Source of the DNA: an uncultured Methylophilaceae bacterium
Lineage (GTDB): Bacteria > Pseudomonadota > Gammaproteobacteria > Burkholderiales > Methylophilaceae
Direction of reading: 5' to 3'
Assembly (NCBI GenBank): GCA_903870165.1
Contig: CAIQBW010000008.1
Span: 30,068-94,067, forward strand
DNA length: 64,000 nt
The notes under the pieces are model-generated. The model worked only from the letters and a program-made list of their open reading frames with translations, had not been told where the DNA came from and made no database searches. Shown here one piece after another: positions 20,359-29,888 of this stretch. Within the stretch, counting starts at the first letter, position 1; every line of letters begins with the position of its first letter. The translations under genes and the position numbers were made by a program.

Positions 20359-23013
20359 TTAAACTGTTGTTGGATTAGGGCGGCTTGCGTCGATTTTGTA
20401 TTTCTTAATCGCTTCAGCAGCTTTGCTTGCAGGCAGTTTGCCTTCGTCCGCTAATGCTTTAAGCGCGGCAAGCACCACATAATATCTATCCACCTCGAAG
20501 AAGCTACGCAGCGCTTCACGACTATCACTGCGGCCATAACCATCAGTACCGAGTGACACAAAACGTTGTGGCACAAAGTTACGGATTTGGTCTGCAAATG
20601 ATTTCATATAATCGGTTGATGAAATCACTGGGCCTTCTGCACCGCTCAAGCATTCAGCCACGTAGCTGAGTCTTGGTTTCTTCTCTGGATTGAGCATGTT
20701 CCAACGTTCAGCATCTAAACCTTCACGACGTAACTCAGTGAAGCTTGTGACGCTCCAAACATCAGGTGAGACACCCCAATCTTTTTCAAGCATTTCAGCT
20801 GCTGCGATGACTTCTCGTAAGATCACGCCACTGCCCATCAATTGTACTTTAGGGCCTTTAGCTTTTGATTTGCTAAATGCGTACATGCCTTTAAGGATCC
20901 CAGCCTCTGCGCCTTTTGGCATTTCCGGGTGGCTGTAGTTTTCATTCATTAAGGTGATGTAGTAATACACGTCCTCTTGGTTCTGCACCATACGGCGCAT
21001 ACCTTCTTGAATAATGACCGCGAGCTCGTAGCCAAATGTTGGGTCGTAAGACACACAATTTGGAATTGTGGCTGACATCAAGTGGCTATGGCCATCTTCA
21101 TGTTGTAAGCCTTCGCCGTTTAATGTGGTACGGCCAGCAGTTGCGCCGAGTACAAAGCCGCGTGCACGTGAGTCTCCCGCTGCCCAAGCTAAGTCACCAA
21201 TACGTTGGAACCCGAACATTGAGTAGAAGATATAGAACGGAATCATTTGAGTGCCGGTAACGCTGTAAGCGGTTGCCGCTGCAATCCATGAGGAGAATGC
21301 GCCCGCTTCGTTAATGCCTTCTTCCAAAATCTGACCGTCTTTTGATTCTTTGTAGAACATCACTTGGTCGTTATCTTGTGGCTCGTATAATTGGCCAGCA
21401 GATGAGTAAATTCCCAATTGACGGAACATGCCTTCCATCCCAAATGTACGGGCTTCGTCAGGCACAATAGGCACGATGTATTTGCCGATTTGTTTATCGC
21501 GCACTAATGTTGAAAGAATGCGTACGAATGCCATCGTGGTTGAGATTTCACGATCACCAGTGGCGGTGAGCATATTCTCAAACGCTGAAAGCTCAGGTAC
21601 GACAAGCTCGTTACCTTTACGGCGGCGCGCTGGCACAGAACCGCCCATCGCTGCGCGACGCTCTGCCATGTAAACCATTTCTGGAGAGTCTGCAGGTGGT
21701 CTGTAGAAAGACAAGCTTTCAACTTGTTCGTCTGTGAGTGGTAAATCAAAGCGGTCGCGGAATGCTTTCAACGAAGCAATATCCATGCTCTTTTGTTGGT
21801 GCGTCGTATTTTGTGCCTCGCCAGCATCACCCATGCCGTAACCTTTAACCGTCTTCGCTAAGATGACGGTTGGTTGGCCTTTGTGCTGTGTTGCTGCTGC
21901 GTAAGCTGCGTAAACTTTGTGAGGATCGTGACCGCCACGGTTTAAGCGCCAGATGTCTTGGTCAGACATGGCCGCGACCATTTCCTTCAATTGCGGATAT
22001 TTGCCGAAGAAGTGTTCGCGTGTATAGGCGCCGCCCTTGGCTTTAAAGTTTTGGTATTCGCCGTCCACACACTCTTCCATGCGTTTTTTGAGCAAGCCAT
22101 CTTTATCCATGGCAAGCAGTGGGTCCCAATAGGAACCCCAAATCACTTTTAATACATTCCAGCCAGAACCGCGGAAGTCAGATTCCAGCTCCTGGATGAT
22201 TTTGCCATTGCCGCGCACGGGACCGTCAAGACGTTGCAAGTTGCAGTTAATCACGAAAATAAGATTGTCTAATTTCTCACGCGAAGCGAGTGAAATAGCA
22301 CCTAATGATTCAGGCTCGTCCATTTCACCGTCGCCGCAGAATACCCAAACCTTGCGGTCTGATGTGTCTGCAATCCCACGGTCGTGTAGGTATTTCAAGA
22401 AGCGTGCTTGGTAAATCCCTTGCAATGGACCTAAGCCCATTGAAACGGTTGGGAACTGCCAGAAGTCAGGCATTAACCAAGGATGTGGGTAGCTTGATAA
22501 GCCATTGCCACCTGTTTCTTGGCGGAAGTTATCCATTTGGTCTTCTGTTAAGCGACCTTCTAAGAATGCACGTGCATACACGCCTGGTGATGAGTGACCT
22601 TGGAAGAATATTAAGTCGCCACCGAATTTATCATTCGCTGCGCGGAAGAAGTGGTTAAAGCCTACGTCATATAAAGTTGCTGCAGATTGGAAGCTAGCAA
22701 TGTGACCGCCCACGCCTGGGGATTTCTCGTTAGCGCGAAGTACGGTCATGATGGCGTTCCAACGAATCAGCGCACGAATACGACGCTCCATATCGGGATT
22801 GCCGGGTAATCTTTGTTGCAAATGCGTAGGAATCGTATTTACGTACGCAGTAGTTGCATTGTAGGGTAGGTAAGCACCGGAGCGGCGCGCTTTATCAATC
22901 AGAGTTTCTAATAAGAAGTGCGCACGTTCGGTTCCCTCGTTGGCCAATACCGCATCAATGGCTTCAAGCCATTCTTGGGTTTCTTGTGGGTCAATATCGG
23001 GGGTAAATGCCAT
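20359..23013 (-). CDS. aceE: Pyruvate dehydrogenase E1, homodimeric type
   Basis: Thiamine-diphosphate-dependent decarboxylation of pyruvate and transfer of the acetyl group to lipoamide. The 884 residues match homodimeric E1. The ThDP/Mg motif appears as GDGEMDEPESLGAI, and the conserved FQGHSSPGVYARAFLEGR and GRTTLNGEGLQHEDGHS loops are clear. TGGAG lies 9-10 nt before the ATG. First gene of the operon; the promoter carries a strong palindrome (23033-23052). Confidence 0.98.
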   Translation of the reverse strand: MAFTPDIDPQETQEWLEAIDAVLANEGTERAHFLLETLIDKARRSGAYLPYNATTAYVNTIPTHLQQRLPGNPDMERRIRALIRWNAIMTVLRANEKSPGVGGHIASFQSAATLYDVGFNHFFRAANDKFGGDLIFFQGHSSPGVYARAFLEGRLTEDQMDNFRQETGGNGLSSYPHPWLMPDFWQFPTVSMGLGPLQGIYQARFLKYLHDRGIADTSDRKVWVFCGDGEMDEPESLGAISLASREKLDNLIFVINCNLQRLDGPVRGNGKIIQELESDFRGSGWNVLKVIWGSYWDPLLAMDKDGLLKKRMEECVDGEYQNFKAKGGAYTREHFFGKYPQLKEMVAAMSDQDIWRLNRGGHDPHKVYAAYAAATQHKGQPTVILAKTVKGYGMGDAGEAQNTTHQQKSMDIASLKAFRDRFDLPLTDEQVESLSFYRPPADSPEMVYMAERRAAMGGSVPARRRKGNELVVPELSAFENMLTATGDREISTTMAFVRILSTLVRDKQIGKYIVPIVPDEARTFGMEGMFRQLGIYSSAGQLYEPQDNDQVMFYKESKDGQILEEGINEAGAFSSWIAAATAYSVTGTQMIPFYIFYSMFGFQRIGDLAWAAGDSRARGFVLGATAGRTTLNGEGLQHEDGHSHLMSATIPNCVSYDPTFGYELAVIIQEGMRRMVQNQEDVYYYITLMNENYSHPEMPKGAEAGILKGMYAFSKSKAKGPKVQLMGSGVILREVIAAAEMLEKDWGVSPDVWSVTSFTELRREGLDAERWNMLNPEKKPRLSYVAECLSGAEGPVISSTDYMKSFADQIRNFVPQRFVSLGTDGYGRSDSREALRSFFEVDRYYVVLAALKALADEGKLPASKAAEAIKKYKIDASRPNPTTV

Positions 23014-23032
23014 GTGGTGGTTCTCCAGGAAA

Positions 23033-23052
23033 CTTTTAGACTGGTCTAAAAG
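23033..23052. promoter_or_regulatory. Palindromic operator at the aceE promoter
   Basis: A perfect inverted repeat with 9-bp arms (CTTTTAGAC and GTCTAAAAG) around a 2-bp centre lies 20 nt before the aceE start. On the minus strand it directly follows a TATACC -10-like box, so a bound repressor would block initiation. The TAGAC/GTCTA arms resemble TetR-type operators rather than the E. coli PdhR site; that comparison is inference. Confidence 0.6.
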
Positions 23053-23268
23053 GTATAATCAACTAGACGTATTACAACGCTAGGTCGTTTATCATTTAAT
23101 GCTTAAATCAATAAGAGATTGATTGGCTAACCTTCATCATCGCTTTTTTGACTGATTTGGTCAAGTTTTGGCCGGGTTTTGCTAGATAAATTAATTGCAT
23201 AAATATTGTTTATTTAGCGAAATTAATGAAATTTAACGACATTTAAACGAATATAGTGAGGTTTTTGC

Positions 23269-24732
23269 ATGTCCATTACCCTAAAACAAAATTTAGCCAT
23301 CGCGGATGAGAAATTATTAATCTCTCAATCACATCTTTTATTTGTGTTGCCTGCTGAGCGCCCTAAAAATTTACCGTTTTCTGATATTTTGGATGCCAAG
23401 CTTAGACGTACCAGCAAGAAATATACCGATTTAAGTAAGTCTGCTGTTGTGGCTGATTTGCCTCATGGTGCTGTGGCAAGCTGGGTCGTGCTGGAGGATG
23501 GCTTGTCGCCGTTTAAGCGGCATACCTTATTGCGTAAAGCGATAAAGCCCTTGCTGGATGAAAAACCAAAGGCGCTAGCAATTTCGGTTTTTGGCACAGA
23601 AGAAGTGCGTAAACAATCAGCAGAAGATGCGTTTTATGTGGCAAGTGTGAATGCGGCTGAGCTTCCCCAGCGCAAGGGTGCGGAATCGCAAAAAGAGTCT
23701 CAGTCACAAGTGTTGGATGTTATGGGGGTGTATGGCTGGCAAGATGTGGATGGTTTTGCGGACATTCAAGCGCTGGTTGCAGGGAATGTATTGACGAGAA
23801 CACTCACGATGATGCCGCCAAATGAGCTTAATCCTACCCAATATTGCGCTAAAATCGCCGAACTTGCAAAATTGAATGGCTGGCAACATCAGGTCTTTGA
23901 TATGCCAAAATTGACCCAAATGGGTGCGGGCGCTTTTGTGGCAGTTGGACAAGGCTCTGATCCGCAAGATGCAGCGATTGTGCATCTCACTTATTTACCT
24001 AAGGATGCTCAGAAGCACATTGCGCTGGTAGGGAAGGGCATCTGTTTTGATACTGGTGGACATAATCTTAAGCCGGCTAAATATATGAGCGGCATGCATG
24101 AAGATATGAATGGTTCTGCTGTGGCTTTGGGTGTGTTGCTTGCTGCTACAAAAGCGAAATTACCAATCAAGATTGATTGCTGGCTCGCAATTGCGCAAAA
24201 CCACATTGGACCGCTTGCCTATAAACAAAACGATGTGGTGACCGCGCTCAATGGCACCACCATTGAAATCGTGCATACCGATGCCGAAGGTCGCATGGTG
24301 TTGGCGGACACATTGACGTTAGCTTCCCGTGAAAAACCAGACTGGATGGTGGACTTTGCAACACTGACAGGTAGCATGGTGAGTGCCTTAGGTGACCGTT
24401 ACAGTGGTGTCTTAGGTAATAAGCCTGAGCTGCTTTGTAAAGCTGTAGGTGTAGGGGCTGCTGTGGGTGAGCGGGTTTGCGCCTTCCCATTCGATGATGA
24501 CTATGACGAGGATCTGGAGAGCAGCATTGCTGATGTAAAACAATGCACGTTAGAGGGCGGCGCCGACCACGTTCATGCTACTCGGTTCTTGGCGAAGTTT
24601 ATTGAGAACGACACCCCGTGGTTGCATGTGGATCTTTCTTCATACAACCGCAAGGGTGGGTTAGGTGCTGTGTCAAGTGATGTCAACGGATTTGGTGTTG
24701 CGTTGACGTTTGAACTTCTTAAGCGGTATTAA
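23269..24732 (+). CDS. Leucyl aminopeptidase family protein (M17)
   Basis: A cytoplasmic metallo-aminopeptidase of 487 residues. The C-terminal catalytic domain has the metal-ligand motifs in slightly divergent form: GKGICFDTGG (Lys and Asp ligands), HEDMNGSA (Asp) and HTDAEGRM (Asp and Glu). The N-terminal third is less conserved. GAGG lies about 9 nt before the ATG. It resembles the PepA/PepB group but differs enough (HTDAEGRM rather than NTDAEGRL) that I do not assign a symbol. It ends tail-to-tail with the next gene, sharing a few bases. Confidence 0.9.
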   Translation: MSITLKQNLAIADEKLLISQSHLLFVLPAERPKNLPFSDILDAKLRRTSKKYTDLSKSAVVADLPHGAVASWVVLEDGLSPFKRHTLLRKAIKPLLDEKPKALAISVFGTEEVRKQSAEDAFYVASVNAAELPQRKGAESQKESQSQVLDVMGVYGWQDVDGFADIQALVAGNVLTRTLTMMPPNELNPTQYCAKIAELAKLNGWQHQVFDMPKLTQMGAGAFVAVGQGSDPQDAAIVHLTYLPKDAQKHIALVGKGICFDTGGHNLKPAKYMSGMHEDMNGSAVALGVLLAATKAKLPIKIDCWLAIAQNHIGPLAYKQNDVVTALNGTTIEIVHTDAEGRMVLADTLTLASREKPDWMVDFATLTGSMVSALGDRYSGVLGNKPELLCKAVGVGAAVGERVCAFPFDDDYDEDLESSIADVKQCTLEGGADHVHATRFLAKFIENDTPWLHVDLSSYNRKGGLGAVSSDVNGFGVALTFELLKRY

Positions 24733-25493
24733 TTAAAAGGGAAGGCGACGATCGATTTAATGACCCAGTCGTCTTCCGCTTTTTGGTAGCCGTGGCCGAT
24801 GCCAAAATTTACATCCATCCCTTTTACCTTAAAGTCAGCTGCTAGATAGGTAGTGTGCTCTTGGTTTTTCCAGCCTTGTAGATTACTGACCGGCCCTAAT
24901 CCTGCATAGTGCTCAACGCCCAGCTCAAGATCTTCATTGATTTTGCGCTTGATCATGAATGCAGGCTCAAAACTCGCTGTGTGCATCCCGCCTTTTGAAA
25001 GCGGGATCTCCACGATTGGATTAACGACAAATGTCCATTCGTCTATATGGGTGCCAATGACTGGACGCAACTCCATGTTCCACATAGAGTCGGTGACCTT
25101 AAGTGTGCTATACCCAAATTCAGTGTTGAGTCCCCAAAAGAAATGCTCATCCTCTGCTTGTTGGTGCATATATTTAAGGCGTGGCCGAAGTCCTGTGAGA
25201 TAAAAGTTCCCATCACTGGATAATGCGGTTGGAACATAGAGACCGGCTTCAAACTCTTTGTTGATGCCATAAGAAAACTCCGCCTGCGCCTGAAAGCGAT
25301 GGTTTGACACAAGCTCACCAGGGTGACTGACCGCTGTTGAACCTTGTGGTACGTAGTTTAGATGGAGCTCTAATCCGTACTCGCCTGGTGCATTCATTTC
25401 ATCTGTGTATACCTGAATCTCGTCAGGCGCTCCAAAAGCGTTGGCCGACGCAAGGGTACTTAATGCGATGATGGATGCGTATAGTTTTTTCAT
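24729..25493 (-). CDS. Secreted or outer-membrane protein of unknown function
   Basis: The ATG at 25493 (MKKLYASII) has GAGA about 9 nt upstream and opens a standard Sec signal peptide (hydrophobic core, cleavage likely after ANAFGA). A TTG further upstream is in frame but unlikely. The mature part alternates short strands with aromatic residues (GLELHLNYVP, FEAGLYVPTALS, TYLAADFKVKGMDVNFGIGHGYQ), fitting a small outer-membrane beta-barrel. The stop overlaps the M17 peptidase stop on the other strand. Confidence 0.65.
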   Translation of the reverse strand: MKKLYASIIALSTLASANAFGAPDEIQVYTDEMNAPGEYGLELHLNYVPQGSTAVSHPGELVSNHRFQAQAEFSYGINKEFEAGLYVPTALSSDGNFYLTGLRPRLKYMHQQAEDEHFFWGLNTEFGYSTLKVTDSMWNMELRPVIGTHIDEWTFVVNPIVEIPLSKGGMHTASFEPAFMIKRKINEDLELGVEHYAGLGPVSNLQGWKNQEHTTYLAADFKVKGMDVNFGIGHGYQKAEDDWVIKSIVAFPFN

Positions 25494-25556
25494 GTTATTT
25501 CTCGGTCGCAAATTAATAGTTAATGATAGTCGTTCTTCGGGATGGCGAAATATTTT

Positions 25557-26555
25557 TTACTGATGCAACCAAGCCCCTAGGCTTAGCAGCATTCTCTGAT
25601 AACGCTGCCCATTTAAAATGGCATCTAGATTTTGATAGGCGAAATTGTCGCACGGTGAAATCAGGAACTGTGATAGCCATTCTAAGTCTTGAATAATGCT
25701 AAGCGTGTCTCGATCTGTCGCGCGATAGCCACTGTAGGCGAGTGCGCTTGCAAGCCGACTATTCGCAAGCTTCATGTGGTAAATCGCAGGTGTGTGGTTG
25801 ACCCTCTTTAAGATTTCTTGATTCTCCTGCATGCTGGTGAGTGCTTCTTGCATGATTTGCTTCGTGGTCGGCGGCTGTTTATAGCGCTTGATATTCATGG
25901 CCTGTGTATGAGTTTTAATCAAGGGCTGTGGACGTAAGTAACGATAGCCCATCTGTGCCTTACTGCCGTTTTCAATGCTTAATGGAATGTCTTGCTGCAA
26001 TGCTAATGCGAGTTCAAACAGGTGATAAGCATTGCCTTGCTTGAGTTCGATCTCTAACTCTTCAATGGGGCAGATATGTTCGCAGGCTTTGTCAGTAGAA
26101 TTTTTGAGGTCGCCAATATCCACAGAAACCTCAATCACTGAGTCGTCGGGATATTGAAGCAACCAGTCAGTGCGAACAACATCCACGATAAACACGGGTT
26201 TGAGCGAATCTCTTAAGCGGAGATCGGCAAAGATATTTTTTAAATGTGGCTCGGTAATCTTGTTAAAGTCAGGCTCGTTTCTGGTGAGCAAGTCCTCCCA
26301 CTCGAGTCGCTGATGCAAGCCGCCCACAGATTGCCCGGTACTTTTGATCGCTTGAAACCAGCTTCCCGCCATGCTTCGGACACGTAAGTTGAGACCTGCA
26401 TCCAGTAAAGATAGATCCGGGGTGTCGTAATAGATGCTGACGAGTTTGCGTGTCCACGGCGCCTCTATTAAACGCTCAGTAATAGCAGGGTGCTTGTTTA
26501 AGAGGTGCGCGCTGGATTCTGCAATGCGAAGCTTGAGTTCGATTTCGTTGGCCAT
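25557..26555 (-). CDS. CYTH domain protein with short C-terminal CHAD-like region
   Basis: The N-terminal half (about 1-210) is a CYTH domain: ExExK appears as EIELKLRI, and further charged strands (LNLRVRSMAG, IEVSVDIGDL, IEELEIELKQG) supply the tunnel residues that bind triphosphate. Family members are inorganic triphosphatases (YgiF type). The rest (about 210-332) is helical and CHAD-like, but shorter than the usual 250-300 residue CHAD domain, so the C-terminus seems reduced. The adjacent sixA (38 nt upstream) also acts on phosphates. Confidence 0.85.
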   Translation of the reverse strand: MANEIELKLRIAESSAHLLNKHPAITERLIEAPWTRKLVSIYYDTPDLSLLDAGLNLRVRSMAGSWFQAIKSTGQSVGGLHQRLEWEDLLTRNEPDFNKITEPHLKNIFADLRLRDSLKPVFIVDVVRTDWLLQYPDDSVIEVSVDIGDLKNSTDKACEHICPIEELEIELKQGNAYHLFELALALQQDIPLSIENGSKAQMGYRYLRPQPLIKTHTQAMNIKRYKQPPTTKQIMQEALTSMQENQEILKRVNHTPAIYHMKLANSRLASALAYSGYRATDRDTLSIIQDLEWLSQFLISPCDNFAYQNLDAILNGQRYQRMLLSLGAWLHQ

Positions 26556-26593
26556 GAGTTGCTATTGTGGCTTGAGCGAGACGGCTAGGATGA

Positions 26594-27046
26594 CTAAAGC
26601 ATCTCAGGAGAGATAACCGCACGAATGATCGCTTGCTCTTCCTCTGCACGAATTCGGCTAGCAATCCACCAAATTGAGGTTTTTTTGACGCACCAGAAGT
26701 GTGTTTTACGCGTCATGGCGATGGCCGCTGCCACACCTAAGGTGGGTTGGTGGCCGACAATCAATACGGAGCCTTTGCTCGTATCCCAGTTGGCTGCTTT
26801 CAATAAATCGTGAGGGGAGCCGCCAGGTGCAAGTTCGGGAAGTGTTGTAAACGGAAGTTCAAGCGCGCTCGCAGTTTGCTGGGCGCGCTTGGCAGGGCTC
26901 ACCAAGATCTGTGTATCTTTAGGCAAGCGGGGCTTAAGCCAGTCCGCCATTTTTTTGGCTTGCTCATGACCCTTTTCAGTAAGTGCACGTTCGTCATCTG
27001 GGTAGCCCTCTTCGGCTTCCGCGTGACGCCATAAAATTAGTTCCAT
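26594..27046 (-). CDS. sixA: Phosphohistidine phosphatase SixA
   Basis: A 150-residue histidine phosphatase of the RHG superfamily: ILWRHAEAE at the N-terminus supplies the catalytic RH, and VGHQPTLG the second His. It removes phosphate from histidine-containing phosphotransfer or PTS proteins. The small size is typical. It lies just upstream of the CYTH gene on the same strand, a pairing seen elsewhere in proteobacteria. Confidence 0.9.
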   Translation of the reverse strand: MELILWRHAEAEEGYPDDERALTEKGHEQAKKMADWLKPRLPKDTQILVSPAKRAQQTASALELPFTTLPELAPGGSPHDLLKAANWDTSKGSVLIVGHQPTLGVAAAIAMTRKTHFWCVKKTSIWWIASRIRAEEEQAIIRAVISPEML

Positions 27047-27153
27047 CGTCGGGATTGATTTCGTTCAAATGTATGTAAAAATGGTATAGCGAAAAATGAT
27101 TTTTTGAAAGTGATTTTTCGCCTGATTGGCCCGTAAACGCTTTGTCTCGAGAA

Positions 27154-28131
27154 ATGAGTGATGATTTGAATTTGGATGTTTATTTACCCCGTTTTGCCCA
27201 GTTCCTGCTGAGCGGCGATGACGCGAGAGCTTTTGCTAAGCTATGCGCAGTCGGCACATGGGAGGTGGATGCTAAGCATCCCATCGAGGCAAGCCTTTGC
27301 AAGCAGTTTGGTATAAAAAAGCAGGCGGATTGGCCTTTGGCACCGCTTGCATTGATGGGTGAGGGTGAAGAGCAAAAAACAGGGTATTGGTTGTTAGCGC
27401 ATCCCGTACATTTTGTGTTGCAGCGTGACTACTTTACCCTAGGTGATCTAGTGCGTTTAAGCACGGATGAAGTGAAGTCATTGTCAGCAGATCTCAATCA
27501 ACACTTCGCGCAAGAGGGCTTCAGTTTCTTGCCAAGTAAGGCGGGTGATTTTCTATATCTGCATGTGAATGGTGATGTGGATGTCACCACTTTTTTGCTG
27601 TCTGAAGCCATGGGGCGGGATGTTGGCAAGCATATGCCATCGGGCAAAGATGGCATGAAACTTCAGGCTTTACTCAATGAAGTGCAAATGCTTTTGCATG
27701 ACCATCCAATGAATCAGGCGCGGGAGCAAAACGCCTTGTCGCCCGTGAATAGCCTTTGGCTTTCTGGTGGCGGACGTGTTGAGTCAATGAATCAGTCAGC
27801 GAAAGAGTTAAGTGTTCAATTTTTTGCGAGCGACATCTTTAGTTTTGGGTTAGCCAAGTGGGCTGGCATCCCTTGCCAAACATTAGCGGCAGCTGATAGG
27901 GCATTAAAGCCAGCAGGTGATGTGGTGGTGGTGACGGATAACCATGACTTGGAACGGGATTGGTTTGCACCGTTATTGCAAAGGCTCAAGAAAAAAGAGC
28001 TTAAGGCCCTGCGCTTTCATTTTGATGTGCACGGCATGACGTTTACGCTAAACCTTAAATCGCTCGATACTTGGAAGTTCTGGCGGAAGGCATCGCCAAT
28101 CTCTTCTTATTTTAATGTAGTGGACGCTTAA
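27154..28131 (+). CDS. Conserved protein upstream of recJ, phosphoglycerate-mutase-like (COG4255 type)
   Basis: A 325-residue soluble protein starting at ATG 27154 (a TTG 12 nt earlier is less likely). Features include LWLSGGGRV, a late segment with VVVVTDNHDLERDWFAPLL, and a WFWRK-like end (DTWKFWRKASP). It resembles the uncharacterised family often encoded just before recJ in betaproteobacteria. The stop is 3 nt before the recJ ATG, so the two are cotranscribed. No activity can be assigned. Confidence 0.7.
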   Translation: MSDDLNLDVYLPRFAQFLLSGDDARAFAKLCAVGTWEVDAKHPIEASLCKQFGIKKQADWPLAPLALMGEGEEQKTGYWLLAHPVHFVLQRDYFTLGDLVRLSTDEVKSLSADLNQHFAQEGFSFLPSKAGDFLYLHVNGDVDVTTFLLSEAMGRDVGKHMPSGKDGMKLQALLNEVQMLLHDHPMNQAREQNALSPVNSLWLSGGGRVESMNQSAKELSVQFFASDIFSFGLAKWAGIPCQTLAAADRALKPAGDVVVVTDNHDLERDWFAPLLQRLKKKELKALRFHFDVHGMTFTLNLKSLDTWKFWRKASPISSYFNVVDA

Positions 28132-28134
28132 ACA

Positions 28135-29841
28135 ATGGTCAGTATTGTGAGACGTTCTTTTAATATGGATGTGGCTGATGGTTTGGCCAAAGATGGTGTG
28201 ATGCCCCTCTTGGCAAGGGTATTGGCGGCGCGGGGCATTGCTCAGTCCGCACAGCTCGATGTATCACTCGCTAAACTGGTTCCTCCCGAGCGGCTTACTA
28301 ATGCGCCCCAGATGGCGGTATTACTTGCTGATGCGATCGCACAGAAGCAGTCCATCTTAGTGGTCGGGGACTATGACTGTGATGGCGCCACGGCCACGGC
28401 GGTTGCGATGTGTGGGCTGCGAAGCATGGGCGCATCGGTCGACTATCTAGTGCCCAACCGTTTTGAGTATGGTTACGGCTTAACCCCTGAAATTGTTAAG
28501 CTCGCTGCAAAGGCCAGTCCCGATATCATCATCACGGTCGATAATGGTATTGCGAGTGTAGAAGGCGTCGAAAAAGCGAACAGTCTAGGCATCAAGGTGC
28601 TCGTCACAGACCACCATTTGCCGGGGGATGAAAAACCAGCCGCAACCTGTATCGTGAACCCGAACCAGCGAGGGTGTGATTTTCCGAGTAAAAACCTAGC
28701 AGGCGTCGGCACGATTTTTTATGTGATGCTGGCGCTTCGTGCTGAGCTTCGAAGTCGCGGCGTGTTTACTGATAAGCCAGAACCTAACCTAACGGAGCTC
28801 TTGGATATCGTGGCGCTTGGCACGGTGGCTGACTTGGTGAAGCTTGATGACAATAATCGTATTCTGGTGGAACAGGGATTGCGCCGTATTCGCGCGGGTA
28901 AAGCATGCCCAGCCATTCGCGCGCTTCTTAAATTAGCCGGGCGAGATGCCTCAAAAGCCAACGCGCAGGATTTAGGTTTTAGCGTGGGGCCAAGGCTCAA
29001 CGCTGCCGGGCGGCTCGATGACATGGCGCTCGGCATTGCCTGTTTGATTTCGGATGATGAAACTGAAGCCACTGTCATGGCGCAGCGACTTCATACCATG
29101 AATTTAGAGCGCCGGGCGATTGAAGCAGATATGCAGGAGGCGGCGAGTATTTCTTTGGAAGAAGTCGATGTCAGCGGCCAATTTAGTTTGAGTATTTTTG
29201 AGCCGGATTGGCACCAAGGCGTGATTGGTATTTTGGCCTCGCGTGTCAAAGAGCAATTTCACCGCCCGGTGATTGCCTTTGCATTAGGGGGTGATGGCAA
29301 CCTCAAAGGCTCTGGGCGCTCGATTAAGGGCTTACATTTGCGTGACGCTTTGGATCTTGTTTCGAAACGGCATCCAGATTTAATTCTAAAATTTGGGGGT
29401 CACGCAATGGCAGCTGGTCTGACGATCCCGCATCACGGCTTTGATCGATTTAAAACCGCTTTTGAAGAGGTCGCAGCGAGTTTGCTCACGCCGGCTGACT
29501 TAGACGCGGTGATTGAAACCGATGGCTCGCTGGCCGCGCATGAGGTGGACTGGGATGTGGCTGTCGCACTTGATAAACAAGTCTGGGGACAGGGCTTTCC
29601 AGCCCCACTCTTTAGTGATGAATTTTTTGTGAAGTTGCAAAAGGTCGTCGGTGAGCGGCATTTAAAGCTTTCGCTCCAAAAGGTGGATGATCAAACGGGC
29701 CGCATGTTCGATGCGATCTATTTTCAGCAGGCCACCTTCTTGCCGCCCAAAGTACAGGTCGTGTATGAGCTTCAGACCAACGAGTTTAACGGTCGCCAGG
29801 GTGTGCAGCTCAATATACGCCATTGTGCGCCGCTTGAGTAA
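28135..29841 (+). CDS. recJ: Single-stranded-DNA-specific 5'-3' exonuclease RecJ
   Basis: Processes single-stranded 5' ends in recombination and repair. The 568-residue protein has the DHH-family motifs: VVGDYDCDGATATA (motif I), ITVDNGI, VTDHHLPG (motif III) and, in the DHHA1 half, GSGRSIKG and KFGGHAMAAGL. C-terminal OB-fold region follows. It begins 3 nt after the upstream conserved gene. Confidence 0.97.
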   Translation: MVSIVRRSFNMDVADGLAKDGVMPLLARVLAARGIAQSAQLDVSLAKLVPPERLTNAPQMAVLLADAIAQKQSILVVGDYDCDGATATAVAMCGLRSMGASVDYLVPNRFEYGYGLTPEIVKLAAKASPDIIITVDNGIASVEGVEKANSLGIKVLVTDHHLPGDEKPAATCIVNPNQRGCDFPSKNLAGVGTIFYVMLALRAELRSRGVFTDKPEPNLTELLDIVALGTVADLVKLDDNNRILVEQGLRRIRAGKACPAIRALLKLAGRDASKANAQDLGFSVGPRLNAAGRLDDMALGIACLISDDETEATVMAQRLHTMNLERRAIEADMQEAASISLEEVDVSGQFSLSIFEPDWHQGVIGILASRVKEQFHRPVIAFALGGDGNLKGSGRSIKGLHLRDALDLVSKRHPDLILKFGGHAMAAGLTIPHHGFDRFKTAFEEVAASLLTPADLDAVIETDGSLAAHEVDWDVAVALDKQVWGQGFPAPLFSDEFFVKLQKVVGERHLKLSLQKVDDQTGRMFDAIYFQQATFLPPKVQVVYELQTNEFNGRQGVQLNIRHCAPLE

Positions 29842-29888
29842 TGCCGTGTCCAAGCGTAGAATTCGCGTCATATTTAAAGGGTTGAAAT

